From assembly GCA_021904315.1 (NCBI GenBank), contig CM038920.1:11594001-11658000 (forward strand): DNA of 64,000 nucleotides, read 5' to 3'. The notes under the pieces were generated by a model that saw nothing but the letters and a program-made list of their open reading frames with translations, made no database searches and was not told the origin of the DNA. Source of the stretch: Sphagnum magellanicum (Eukaryota; Streptophyta; Sphagnopsida; Sphagnales; Sphagnaceae). Shown piece after piece: positions 11,301 to 22,915 of the stretch. Position 1 is the stretch's first letter; the number at the start of each line of letters is the position of its first letter. The translations under genes were made by a program, and so were the position numbers.

Positions 11301-13188
11301 GAAGCGCATATGTAATCTCTTTCCATTTAGGATTATAGGTAAATGTGACAAAAAGGTTCAACTTACCAAATTTGCGGACCCTAGCCATGGCATCCTGGTA
11401 TAGTTGGCCCATGGCGTGCTCACCACCCTGGAATGATGACAGGAGAATCATCTTCTGCCCAACGTCATTCTCGAGAATGTTGCCAGCATTCAATGCATTT
11501 TGAAGACCATTATATAGGTCGTAACGCATCTGTCGTTGGTTCTCGCGAATAAACTTCAAGCAGTTCTATTCAATACATGCATACGCATCAACAATGAATT
11601 GTTGCAAAAGCCTTCTGGCTTGTAGAATCCATTCCTCGTTGACGCGATGCTGTAGCATGTATGCATAAAATTGAAGCATGGTGACGCGCGCAGAACCGCG
11701 TTTACCACCTACTGTATTCTCGTCATCCTGGATGAACACAGAAGCATCCCATTGAAATCCATTCAATGGGATGCCGTCATGCCATCCGTTGCGTCCATCT
11801 GGGAAGAGAAGGACGTAGTGTAGTGGCGCATATGCACTGTGTAGGGGAGAGATGTGCTGAAAATACCCATTAGTCGAACGCACAACAATGTCGCGTGCGT
11901 CTACTTCATCCACATCGCCCCCAACCATCAATGCGCCAACTTCGTCAACAGTTGGCGCATTATAACGCCGCAAATTAGTGCGGCGATTATTCACCAAACG
12001 AAGACTTAGCTCAATAGCCCCACCTTGGAGCCGTTTTGCGGCCGTTTGGTAGATGATGGCATAGGGGTTGCATGCATGTAACATTGTTTGCAACGACTGC
12101 ATGGTGTCATTATTGAGGCCACCAAAATTGCCCATCCGGCCATGAAGCTCCGCATGCGGATCACTGATGTATAGTTGGGTGAATTTTAGCGCTTCGCCAA
12201 GTTGAGGAAATAGACTCCCCATCCTATGGTAAAGCTCACCGCGAAGACGGTAAGTATAATTGCCAGGTTGGGCAACACTGGTATCCAGGTTGGCCCCCAC
12301 AGACGTGAAGGCTAACGCACTGTTGTAAGAGCGAATGTGTTGACGAAAGTCTTTTGCATCCGTTTTTTTACCTGTAAGGAGCCACCTGAGTGGCTCTAGT
12401 GGGGGTGCCAATGGGGGCAACATCACTTTACCTTGCGCGCAACACAGTGTAAATTGCGGATTGGCGCACGAACTTAATGCGGCACGTTCTTCCAAAAAGT
12501 GTAGGGCGCCGCACTTGCCACACACAGTGGTCATTTCACCTAAATTATGGCGAAGACCACAATGGCTACCATCAAATTCATGGCGCGCCAAAGGTATCAT
12601 TTGATTCCCACCTTGGTTTGCGCGATCTAGTTCACGCTAGGCACTACGTGCTTGACGGTCAATGTTTCGAATTTCTTGGCGACGCTCTTCCGGCAATTGC
12701 TCATGCTGGCCCTGGTGAGCCTAAGGATCCGTGTTATGCATTTCCTCTTGCCTATCAGAATGCAAAAGTGTCCGGGCGTTAACATGCCTAACATTTTCTA
12801 AAGTAATTTGCGCATCGTTGCATGCAGTTCTTTGAACTACCCACCAGCTGGCATTCGCTACATTCTACGCATTGTTGCGTGCAATTCTTCGAACTGCTTG
12901 TCGGTTGGCATCTGTCGTAATTTGGGCATCGTTGCGCGCAGCTCTCTGAGCTACTCGCTAGCTAGCATCTGTTGCAATCTGCGCATCGCTACGCACAACT
13001 CTCTGAGTTGCCCGCCGGCTAACATCTGCAACAATTTGCGCATCACTACACGTAGCTCTATGAGTTGCCCGCTAGTTGGCATCTATCGCATGTTACTTTT
13101 CAAATCAAGCAGCGTGCCTCTCCCGAGCAAGACGATTCCGACAAATGCACGGGTCCTCCAAAGGGGCCTCCTCTTCCTCTTTGTTCAT
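8342..13188 (-). pseudogene. Helitron RepHel (Rep nuclease plus PIF1-like helicase), decayed
   Basis: RepHel nicks and ligates the transposon and unwinds it for rolling-circle transposition. The start chosen is ATG at 13188-13186, in frame with the rest. Order: a basic N-terminal region with five 19-residue repeats; a zinc-binding part with CGKCGALH and CC; a Helitron_like_N region (LLFPDGRNGWHDG); the HUH nuclease motif GLPHAHILLLL; the tyrosine segment KYLYKYVYKG; then the helicase. Helicase motifs seen are GPGGMGKTY (Walker A, usual T replaced by M), LILWDEAPM (Walker B), SGDFRQVLP, MTINKSQ and GQLYVAFSRA. In-frame stops lie at 13105, 13093, 13072, 12958, 12865, 12721, 12637, 11566, 9457 and 8986 (lower coordinate): eight TAG, one TAA, one TGA. 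Three frameshifts between about 10320 and 9960 restore the original frame, and one more lies near 8945. The length of about 1600 codons suits the family. The gene cannot work without repair or a helper element. Confidence 0.9.
12810..13094 (-). repeat. Five 57-bp tandem repeats coding for 19-residue units
   Basis: The units start at 12810, 12867, 12924, 12981 and 13038, exactly 57 bp apart. On the minus strand each reads roughly DAxRRATQRxxRSDAQI. They are part of the basic N-terminal region of the Helitron protein. The sister units show what the stops replaced: one TAG stands where the others have Gln in SDAQI, and two stand where others have Arg or Trp. Confidence 0.85.
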
Positions 13189-14907
13189 TAATTTAATGAG
13201 AGTTGTTGTGTTGAAGGGGGGGGAGATAGGTGAAGAGGTCTGTTCAAAGCAAAGTTGGCTGCAATGAGTTCACATTGTGTCCCCTTTCCAGATGTCGAAA
13301 CTCCAGAAATCATAATCCTTAGGGCCTCCATTCCTGCTGAGGCCTAAACTAATTTTGCCAGAGGAAAAAAAAAAAAAAAAAAAAACCAAGTAGTCGAAAT
13401 ATTATGATGTTGCAATAATAATAAAAAAAAGTTTTTTCACCTTCATAATCTGCTCGAACTTACTGGACAAAAAAAATTCTCAAACTGCCCAAAATTTCTA
13501 AAGCATGACAACATTTTCAGAATGCCCTAAAAATTTGGGCATAAATGAAAATTATCTTCAACATTTATAAGGTGCCGGTTATTATTGAGCAAAATGAGAA
13601 TTCCCAAAATGCCAATAAATTTCAAGCATCCAGATTTTTCAGAGTGCCCAATATATTTTGGGCCAAAATGATAAAAATCAGCATTTATAACTTTCCCAAG
13701 CAAGCTAAAATTTCCAAAATTGCCTGAATTTTTTTCAAGCATCTTAGAAAAAAAATCTCATGAATATTTCCGAGCATAGGATTTGTTGATTTCCCAAATT
13801 CTTCAGCAAAAATGAAAAAAAATCAAACTATATAATCTGCCCAAAATATACTGGGTAGAATAAAAATTCTCAAACTAATGAATATTTTTCAAGCATTTTG
13901 AGAAATGTTTTTCAAGAATTTTTTAGAATGCCCAATTTAAAACCTAAATGTAAGCCTCAGTGCTAAATTTTTGTTAATCTTAAGTCAAAACAATAAAAAG
14001 ATTCTAACCCAAGCCAAAATGGCAATTTTTTAAAATCCTAAGTCAAAATAATAAAAAGATTCTAATCCTTAAGCCTAATACATTTTAACTTTTAAGCCCA
14101 AATAGATTTATCTTTAGGCCTAAAAAGATTTTAAACTTAAGCCAAAATATTAAAAACCTTTTAACCTTAAGCTTAACTATTAAAAGAATTCCAACCTTAG
14201 GCTTAAACATTAAAAATATTTTAATCCTAAACCAAAGTATTGATAATTTTTTTAACTATAGGTTAAATTATTTTTAAAATAATTAATGTTAAGTCATAAT
14301 TCTCACAGGAGCAGGGCGAGCCTTTTCCGCTAGAGTGGTCCTTTCTCAGCACTCTTGTTTTCAATTTCACTGAAACTTTTAGGGTTTAAAATAGCTTCCA
14401 AGTTTGTCTTCACATCTTGTCATTGTGGATTCTTCTTTTTCACCCAAATTCTCATATAGGAGTGGTATTTTGTTTTCTTAGGATTAAAAAAATGAAAATA
14501 AGAAAATCCTGTTGTACATGATGATGATGACTCCAGGAAAGTTCAAAGTCTTGAAACAACCAATTTTCTCAATTGGATTTTTCAGGTTTGTGATAATGGA
14601 TGATGATGAGTTAAACTCACTTGGAGCATATCGTGAAAAATGAATTTCAGGAGCCACCTTGCCAGCTACTGGAAGTCATAACACTGAGATGTTGTTGCCT
14701 TCTGCTTGGCATTGGCTGATGCCCCTGCTGCAGTTGTTTCTGCCACCTCCCCCCTATCGTTAGCGCTGATGGCATTAGCACTTGGATTGGTCTAGCGCTC
14801 TCTGACCCACGTACGAAGAAGAGCATTTGGAGGGTCTTGTGAAGTGTTGACGGTAACACCACCGCCCAGATTCCTTGAAATAGGAGATGCAACAACCCGC
14901 ACCTACT
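13189..14907. other. Helitron interior upstream of RepHel, no gene; degenerate repeats
   Basis: About 13360-13385 is A-rich. From 13440 to 13940 phrases such as TTTTCAGAATGCCC recur loosely. From about 13960 to 14290 an imperfect tandem repeat of about 30-40 bp recurs around CCTTAAGCCxAAATATTAAAAAGATTTTAA. The part to 14907 contains scattered GC-richer sequence that may belong to the captured gene to its right. No conserved protein is recognised. Confidence 0.5.
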
Positions 14908-15135
14908 TTAGCTCCCCTGCTCCAAATATCTCGATTGAATCTCCAGCACCCACATTGCCAGTCCTGCTGCTGCTCTCCATGGGTTCCTCCAAAGATCCGC
15001 ACAAGGTTTCCCACTTTCTTCCACCTGAAAGTATTGCGACCGGCCTCGGACCACTTTCTTCACAAAATTTGGATACATTTTTGCCATTCGAAATGCCACC
15101 ATGCCACCATAGTTGGTTCCCACTAATTGTATCTA
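14908..15135 (-). pseudogene. Alpha/beta-hydrolase gene fragment, probably captured by the Helitron
   Basis: The minus-strand translation contains QLVGTNYGGMVAFRMAKMYP followed by NFVKKVV. This matches the nucleophile-elbow segment of plant alpha/beta-hydrolases, where the usual motif is GTSYGG. Here the catalytic Ser position is Asn, so this fragment could not be an active hydrolase. The match fades after about residue 45 (LWRNPW). It sits inside the inserted segment, on the same strand as RepHel, upstream of it. Helitrons are known to pick up host gene pieces. No complete exon-intron structure can be defined. Confidence 0.55.
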
Positions 15136-16090
15136 GTTCTGAAAACCAATTTCGCAAGAAGAAAAAAAAGAAAAAACCAATAAGTCAAAATAGAGCATGA
15201 ATAATTGATGACAACATGTTATTATGATGTTGCAGCAGCAGTAACGCTTTGAAATTCTGCCCGGACAACAACAAACAAACTACTCTGGTTGTTATTCCAT
15301 CAACGTTAACTAAGGAGAAAAGACAAAAAGGAAGCCGCCTTACTTGCGCCAGTGGAACTCGTTTCTCCTTGCATCCTTGTTGGTGAAAAAAATGTAGCAC
15401 CGAGAGAAGAAGAAGAAGAAGAAGAAGAGAAAGTGGAAAATGCTTTGAAGATTTTCTTCTTGTTGCTCTAATTCTCACCAACAACAGAATCCCACTGCAA
15501 AGTTCGTTGGCCAAGGCGTTTTTAGCAGCGTGGTGCTAGCTGGATCAATGCAGTATGCGAGCGCAGACATCAGACAATGGCGGGTAGTGGCCGTGGTTCG
15601 CTTCTTTGTCATCTTGCAAGGTAGTCGCGCGATCTGACCTTGGTGCACCAGCAGAAGAAGAAGGATGAGAGATGTTGCTGCACAATCGGTAGGAAATGCA
15701 AAAGCCACCTTCAATTCCGACGCCGCAAGTTAGGGCCAACAGAAGAAGAAGAAGAAAAGGCGTAAGAGCGGGTAAAGCAACAGGGCAGAACCACACGTTC
15801 TGAATGTGGACACAATAGCCCGAACTATTTGTCTCTTTGGAGGCAAGCGATAACCTTAGCGAGTCCACTTAGTGGGCATGGCCAAAGAACAACGACAAAG
15901 GATGGATGCGACGAAGGGTCAAGCGCCAGGAAAAGGCTAACACCAGTGGCTGTAGATGCAACGACAATGTTATCGGTGGCCGTCATCGGGACGGATGAGG
16001 GGACGGATGATGGGACGGATGATGATGGATGACGAGACGGATGGATGGAAAGGACGACTGGACACCACCGCAAGCAGACAAAACCAAGGA
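15136..16090. other. Right part of the inserted segment; microsatellites, no gene recognised
   Basis: It holds a (GAA)n run at about 15403-15427, another near 15738-15755, and an imperfect GGACGGATGATG repeat at about 15985-16050. Open frames on the minus strand here are Leu-, Ser- and Pro-rich and largely read these repeats. GC content is higher than in the flanks, which suggests captured genic DNA, but no family is recognised. Confidence 0.4.
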
Positions 16091-17510
16091 TATTATATAA
16101 GTAAATATATATACTCGTTCTTCTTAGCTGGCTTATTTCGGTACTTACTTACACGGTTTCTTTGTATGTGTTGTTGTTGAGTTTTTTAATTATGAGCCGA
16201 GGCCAAACAAAGGCCGGGCCACGCCACTTTCTGAGAACAGATTGGACCACCACCGCCCCCTCTCCGCCTGCCTTCTGCATACAAAAAAAGGAGAGGATTT
16301 GATTTCTGGCAGTTCAAAACCGCAGAAATTATTCATAATCATAAAAACCACCAGAAACTATATAGTGTCGGCAGCCGTTTTTTGGGTGCCTGCAAAAGGT
16401 ATCCCCCCTTGCCTGTCGGTCAGTCCTTGTTCACCTCGTTTTCATCAAGGATATGGAGAATTTGGAGGGTTAAAAATGTTTTTTTGAAAATTCAGGTGAG
16501 ATTTTTATGTGTGTGTATGAGGAGGAGGAAGAAGGGTCTTTCTGAACATACTTGAATCCAGGATATTTTTATTATGGAAATATTAGACTTGTCTGTCAAG
16601 TCACCCTGTCGTCTTCACCCTCTCTTGGGGCCTGGTTTAACCCCCCTATCCCCTCTTCCAGTGGTATCCGCAAAATAAGGAAATTTTGTGAAATCTCAGG
16701 GATGAATTGCTGCAACTCAGCATTTAATTTAATGCACAAGGGATCAAGAAGAATTATAGTGAGTTGTTGTAGAGGTAGGAGCACTGAAAATATTTGTAGC
16801 ACCAGTGGAGGCGCTGAGGAAAAAGGAAAGACAGGGATGAAACTTAGATTACCACCAAAATTGGTGGAAAAAAAACTAGTTTGGGTCCGAGTTATTTCGC
16901 TTTGTAAAATTTTCGTTCCTAGTTACACTTGTGATGCTGAAACTGGCCGTTCTTGCCCCCCTAATTGCGGGAATAATTCATTCAGCATATAACCACCATC
17001 TTAACCTTTTCCATCAGAGCTCCTCCCGAAGTAATGGGGGAGTCGAGTGAGAAAAAGTGTCTCTAGTTTCTAATTTTCCCGGGCCTCAGGAAAGAGACTT
17101 GGGAATGATATAGAGTTCATTTTGTCTCACATTTTGAGGAATGCTCTCACCAGGTGTTGCAACCAATTGTGAGTTCATTTTTTGGGAACTTCCCACGGAA
17201 CATTTCCCTTTGTAACGGTTGATGGATTGCACTTGCCCACGATGAGTGGGCTTGTTTGTTTTCATTTCTGGCAGAGGAAGGTGAGGCTAACAATTGGGAT
17301 AAAAGGGCTCCAAACAACTCCCAACTGATGTTCATTGTAGAATTTACCGTCCCAAATGGCTAGTATTGTTATTTCACCCTAATCAAAATAACAGAACAAG
17401 TTTGTAAAGATCCGCCAGAAATTTAATAGTGTATTTGGACAAAACATTATCAAACATAATTTTTCCTCCAACACCATTTTTCACTGGAGCTTAAGGGTCC
17501 TGACCCATGT
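16091..17510. repeat. Copy A of large paralogous segment, block after the Helitron
   Basis: It matches about 49685-51087 of copy B. It has no gene. The TA-rich start is the Helitron target side. Small indels separate the two copies, for example an AATTTAATGC difference near 16725. No RNA gene or regulatory site is recognised. Confidence 0.8.
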
Positions 17511-17880
17511 GGGGGGCGGGTATTTGATTTTTCCAATATGCGCTGGTTTTGGGTATTTGACAAAAAAATTCAAAACCAAAGAACCACTATTTTTGTCGGT
17601 ATTTGAAAATTTTCCAGAACCAAAGAACTGCCCGTTCTGGGTATTTCAAAACCCTTAACAGAACTGTCAGGTTTCATAAATGACCTGATGGTTTTAGGCA
17701 AATATTTGATTTTTTTAAAAAAATTGAGAACTGTGGTTATATATATATATATATATAAGAAACCAGATTTTTTTTAATTTTTTGATAATCACAATTAGAT
17801 ATCAAGATTGAGTATTTGATTCTTTTATAACTACGGTTATCAAATTTGATACCCAGAGAGGCTTTGGTGCAATTCCTAAT
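17511..17880. repeat. GGTTATT-family repeat, right end lost (copy A)
   Basis: It starts near GGGGGGCGGGTATTTGATTTTTCC and shares wording with the elements at 29191 and 3612 (AACCAAAGAAC, CAGAACC, a TA-repeat near 17740). Its partner in copy B ends CCTAATAACCACC, an inverted match to the GGTGGTTATT start of the 29191 element. In A that end is missing because the deletion junction falls just before it. Confidence 0.5.
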
Positions 17881-17892
17881 ACCTAATTCCTA
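17881..17892. other. Deletion junction with filler in copy A
   Basis: Copy A and copy B agree up to 17880 (51459) and again from 17893 (61395). Between them A has 12 bases, ACCTAATTCCTA, that echo the adjoining ATTCCTAAT, while B has 9935 bp. Templated filler of this sort is typical of end-joining repair. Confidence 0.6.
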
Positions 17893-20379
17893 ATTCACCA
17901 TCTTGGGTGAACCACCCACTTTAGCACCATGGTAAAGTCCAATTTTATCATGTTATTTCTAACCATGGTATATATATCCCATAAGACTAAATCAAGGTCT
18001 ATGAATCCAAATTTTACATTTCTTGAATTGAATATGGCCACTATAAAAGCCTTAGTCAAGAATTAGGTGAAGGTTATTAGTGTGGGTGCTAGTTCAGCTT
18101 GGGTGAACCACCCCCATGCTGGTACCTCCACCCAACATTTCTTTTTCTGGCAAATTTTCACCAAATTCTTACACATCACAAGGGGCTATTACCCCTAAAT
18201 TTTTTTAAACAAAGCAAAAATTATGATAAATTTGTTCAATTGTGAATAGGGCCAGTCAAGATTTGCAAGGGCAACCATCCGAGGGTGACACATGTTGCCT
18301 TTGGATGGTGTTTCCTTTCAAAATGGGTGCACATAATTGTTCTACTTTAGGTTTAAGGTTTGCCACTTTGGCTGACTTAGGTTTAGAGTTTCATCGGATC
18401 TTTAACATTGAGACATAAAGTGAAGCCTTTAATTTTATTGTCTCCATTACCCCTTACCTTGCATCTTTTACATGCTTCAACAAGCAATTGCCAAAATGAT
18501 GCAATCCATAATGAAGGGGAATTTAAAAGCTTGTAAATCGTACAAGTGCCATTCCTTAAAAAATGAACCTCCAATGTTTTGGTGAACATTAAAAGTCGAA
18601 ACTTAGTTTGTTGTTCAAGTTTCTTGAATTGGGAGTTCAAACTTTTAAGTTAACATTAAATTGTTAATAGGTTTTGCAATTGTACACATTACATCATGCA
18701 TATTACAATGTGGTCATTGGTTGGTGGTTGGAACTTGGAATGAGTTGGGAGGTTGGAATTGATCATTGAAAATTGGAATTGTTTTCAAATTTTTAAGTTT
18801 GGCAAGGGAATTGACAATCAATTTTCAATGGTTATAATGGCCCCAGAAGCATTTAAGAACATTTCTTCACCATCAATTAACACCACACTTCTAAATCTTT
18901 GTCTCTACATAATGTTTACTTTTGTTTTTTTTTGGTTTCTTGGTTGCATTTTAATTTGTTAATTGTTGAATGTTTTTCTGTTCATAAATAAAAGGTTGTC
19001 ACAAGGTTTTTGCACTTGCCACTTGTCAAAATTTTGTTGCTTGTTGTGATGTTTCACACTTATAGGTTGTTGTTGGTGGGTTGTGCATGTTAGTTTTTCA
19101 CATAATAATTGTTTGTCACTTGTAATCACAATGGTCAATTCATCTTCAAGCATTTGGTAATAATAAAAGCTCAAGCCCCTTCTTCTTGATTTTTTTGCAC
19201 ACAATCAAGTTTAGGGTTTAAGGTTTAACAAAAGTTATGCATCAAGCCTTTTTTTTTGTTGATTTTTCTACACATGATCAAATTTAAGGTTTAGCAAAAG
19301 TTCAAATGTAGCATGTTACTTGAAGTCGTCACATCTAATTAATAATGTCACTTGTGCATGTAACCTTGTTGTGCTTCTTCACACTTGCAACTTCTTGTTT
19401 GTCACTTACATAGGAGTAGCTTATTGTGCATTTGCAGCTTGTGAATTTGTAGCTTGTTGTGCACCTACAACTTGCTACTCACTTGAAACTTGTAATGAAT
19501 TCATTTTTGTCCATGGTGCATAAAAACTTCTCAAGGATTTCAAGCACATTCTTTTTTTTTAATTGTGTTCCAATGGTTTTTTACCCTTAGTGCTAGTTCC
19601 AACCAAATCATGAAGTTGATTGTATGATCCTTGATCCAAACCAAACAAAAGTCAACATAAAGGTAAGTAAAAAATGAAAAAATGTTCATGAAATGAATCG
19701 TTGATTCCAAAACACTTGGGCTACTAAGTTGCTTTGGGCAAAATCTATTGCAAGTGTTAATGGGGTGGTGAATAAAATGAAATGCAATGTTTGCATAGGG
19801 ATTAAAGGGCACAAAAAAATTTGGCACCAAAATTGGATTCATTATGGAAGCATGCCGGTTGAATAAAGTTACCACTACAATGATAGGTGTATGTGAAAAA
19901 GTATTACACTTTAAAGACAAACCAACTTGTGTTCAATGAACACTTGTATGTGACAAGGGGGAGAATTTATGGCAATAATTAACTACATGTGTTGTGGTAG
20001 AAAAAGAGAAAAAAATTGTTCAATTTGCATTAATTGTCTATTTGTTTTTTCAAGGTGACCCAAGACTAAGTATGAGCAAATGCAATCTATGTTTGCTTTC
20101 TTCGATCCCTAACCAATTAGCCAAGCATTAGATTGATTTACAAGTTGGAAAATTGTTGAAAACAAACATAATGTGATGTTGAGTGCCATTGAAGAAGTTG
20201 TTTTGGTTTCAAATTCAACAAATGAAGTGGTGACAATGGATAATCAAAGTTAGATTTCAATCCATTGTTATGTGGTGGGAAGTTGGAAATGGGTGTCTAT
20301 TTTATTCACACTTGAACAATTTGTTGAAAGTGAAACTACTATTAACATCAAGTTGTAATTTTTGTAACTTTGATGAAGT
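17893..20379. repeat. Copy A of large paralogous segment, right block
   Basis: It matches from 61395 in copy B to near the end of the window. No gene is recognised. From about 18960 to 19540 there is cryptic repetition of words such as GTAGCTTGTTGTGCA and CACTTGCAACTTG. An 18-bp indel between GTG triplets near 19430 separates the two copies. Confidence 0.8.
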
Positions 20380-21000
20380 TTGGTGGTTTATTTGAAAATC
20401 AAGTTACCCATCAAATTATGTGCCTTGGAGTTGATGGTATCTCCACATTTCAAGGGGTTTAATATGGAGTTGCCATTTTAATGAAGATTGAACAAGTGTT
20501 GTATTTCATTGGGATCCATTACAAGGCAACATATTGAACCTTGTGGTGCAAAATTTATCCATAATGTCTATGGTTTCCAAATAGGAGGACCTCCTTTAAT
20601 CACTTTATGAGTATATTTTTGAAATCCTTCAAATGTCATCTTGAATTCCATAAACTTGCTAAAATTGTGGAAACAAAGGTTCTAAATGTTTTTTGGAATG
20701 TGAAAATGAAATGGATAAACATGTTACAACCTTTGAAATGGGTTGGGAAAGAGTACAAACTTTGATTTTAAAAATGGAAGGTAACAATGCTTTTATGGAG
20801 CCAATTAAGGTCAATTTATTGAATCTATGTGACATTGACCTGACCTTAAGCTTGTTATGTATTTTGCCTATGTTGGAATCTATGAATGGCTTGATGAAGT
20901 TTGTGCACATAAAAGATGTTTTCATATGTGACTATGTAATAGTCATTAAAATTCACCAAGGAGACATGTACAAAATGTAAATTGATTTGAACACTTCTTT
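20380..21000 (+). pseudogene. Second hAT-type (ZNF862/DUF4371-like) transposase relic
   Basis: In interrupted frames the plus strand reads CLGVDGISTFQGV, then CHLEFHKLAKIVETK, VKMKWINMLQPLKWV and KMEGNNAFMEPIKVNLLNLC. It continues LCILPMLESMNGLMKFVHIKDVFICDY and IHQGDMYKM. These are the same ordered blocks as in the minus-strand relic at 994-1606, extended further toward the C-terminus. Several stops and frame changes make it non-functional. The matching part of copy B begins just before the window end. Confidence 0.6.
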
Positions 21001-22179
21001 TTAGGCTAAAAGCTTTCATGAATTCATAATCAGGATTATAAATATGTATTATATAGTTGCTTAAGATTGGACGACTCAATTCAATGATGGCACAAAACAC
21101 TTAACTTCCCACATTATGCATGGGACAATTTCATATGGTCCAATCTATTGATCCCCTAACTAGTGTCCACTTTGCAATTACTTGTGACAATTTTTAAACA
21201 ATTATCAAAGTTGTGAAAGCCCAATACAATATTGCATGTCATTTGTTGGTCATTAAGTTGAAGTCTAGGTTTCTAGATCATGAACTTAAAATACTCATTG
21301 CAACCAAATTGTGAGTCAACTTTTGCAATTCCTTAAAATGTGATCAAATGAAATTATTGTACCCCAAGCAACTTGGTACATCTGGCTCATGGGTTTTTGA
21401 ACCACTTTCAAGCAAGACTTTGGATCTACAAACCTCCCTTTTCAAGATGACTTTGAAGACACAAGTTTGAAAGGCCATGGAAAGGTCTAGAAATGAAAAC
21501 CAAATCACTAAGTTGCATTGTTAACTTGCTACAAAAAATTTGTTTTGAGATAATTAGATTTATTGAACTGTCATTGTCCAAATCATTTGTAGCATCAAAA
21601 ATGAAAAGACATTCTCTGCTTTTACATTTATGAAGTTCAAGCTTTGGAATCAACTGGAAAAACATTTGAACATTGTTATACACTGCATGTGCACACAAGA
21701 TTTCATCACTAAGGACATTTTCCCTTTTTAAGTTGTTATTATAGATTGGAATGATGAAGACAAGAGAAAAGTAAGAGTTAATGCATAATTATCAATATTT
21801 TAATTGTAGTTTGGTTTTTGTATGTTGTTAGTTGTAGTTGTTTGTGATGTTGTAGTTTGTAAGTTGTTGAGTTGAGCTGATACAATGCAAGTTGAAAATT
21901 CTTGTTATGACATGCAAGTTTTTTCCGTTGTATTCATTTGCATGCACATGGTGAGTTATCATGCTATGTTGTTCTAAGCTTGCTTCTATAACATTTTTCT
22001 CACAAATTTTGTTCATTAGTTTTGATCATTAAGTTTGTTACCAAATGCAACTTGGATGCATGGATGCAAGGATCCAAGTCCATCATGCAACTATGATAGC
22101 TAGCTACAATTCCCATGGGCCACAATCATGTTTTGAAATGTGAAGTTTGATCATATGTTTTTCCTAACTTGTCAACTAC
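21001..22179. other. Intergenic DNA upstream of the FAR gene
   Basis: AT-rich sequence with TTG-rich wording near 21830-21880. No gene, RNA or element end is recognised. The border of the duplicated segment cannot be placed because copy B leaves the window before reaching this point. Confidence 0.5.
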
Positions 22180-22187
22180 TATAAATA
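22180..22187 (+). promoter_or_regulatory. Possible TATA box for the FAR gene
   Basis: TATAAATA in the context CTACTATAAATACCTT is the best TATA match upstream of the gene. It lies about 730 bp before the start codon, so it would imply a leader of about 700 bases or a leader intron. GC content rises from about 22500, consistent with transcribed sequence. Transcript data are needed to confirm it. Confidence 0.3.
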
Positions 22188-22499
22188 CCTTTTGTTGCAA
22201 TGGGTAAGGTCTTTACGACTAAGGTTCAATTTTTTTACAAGATGTTCATTGCTAGAATTTAATCGTTACTTTTTTTTACTTGGAAATCCTGCAAAGTAAC
22301 TTAATTGCATAACAAAATTGTATGTCAAAAGCATAAAATCCAAACTCCTTTTCCAGGCTTGAAGCTTACTTTGTGTACACAATGATGTGCAAGTAAGAAC
22401 TACGAGTTAGCTTCACGTTTCAAAACTCATCTCCAAATTCTCATTTATGTTGTTGCATACATGCATCACACTATTTTCATTTGTTTTCACACTTCGACC

Positions 22500-22915
22500 A
22501 TGAACTTTGCCATCATCGGTTCCATTTGAAGGCTGCGCACTAATATCGCACACCGTTGTCGGAGTTCTTCAAGAGTTTTTGCATAGCCCGGGCGAAAGTG
22601 CCAAAGATCAAGACTCGTGTGAACAACAAAAGACACGTCGAAGTGTTCATGGAGTGACTATTTCCTTTGTGCATTACGCAGATGAAGATGGAAGAGATCG
22701 ATCCGCGTCGTCGGAGCACGTGATTTTCTCGAGTTGCAGATTGCTGATCCGCTTTACAGAAAATCTCGCAGATCGAGAACCTGCAGCACAACGTGCTTAG
22801 TTGAAGACTAGCGAAGAATACAGTCCCGCAACATCAGAAGAACTGGAATCCATTTAGCTCCGCAGAACCTGCACGCCCGCAACGAGTGGTACCCTGAGGC
22901 GACCAGTAGCAAAGC
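22500..22915 (+). other. Probable 5' leader of the FAR gene with an upstream ORF
   Basis: The GC-richer stretch directly before the start codon contains a 97-codon open frame (22507-22800) with no recognised family. It could be an upstream ORF or simply leader sequence. An in-frame TAG at 22907-22909 sits three codons before the FAR start, which supports the ATG at 22916. Confidence 0.4.

Larger units (their letters stand above)
7435..16090 (-). mobile_element. Helitron, autonomous type but decayed, inserted in copy A
   Basis: Copy B is empty here (around 49680), so about 8.7 kb was inserted into a TA-rich site. The 3' end, read on the minus strand, is ...GGGTACCCACTAG followed by host T: the canonical CTAG terminus of a Helitron inserted between A and T. 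A short GC-rich stem (GTGCCC/GGGTAC type) lies just inside. The element encodes a Rep-helicase (RepHel) protein on the same strand, the hallmark of Helitrons. The 5' end is less sure: TCCTTGGTTTTG beginning at 16090 and preceded by A fits the rule, but the TA-rich host sequence blurs the junction. Inside are tandem 3'-end copies (7435-8250), the RepHel pseudogene, AT-rich degenerate repeats and an alpha/beta-hydrolase fragment. Confidence 0.82.

Noticed and set aside
9457..13188. Stop-codon reassignment (TAG read as Gln)
   Set aside because: The pattern fits transition decay of methylated CAG in transposons, other stop types also occur, and frameshifts show that the gene is dead.
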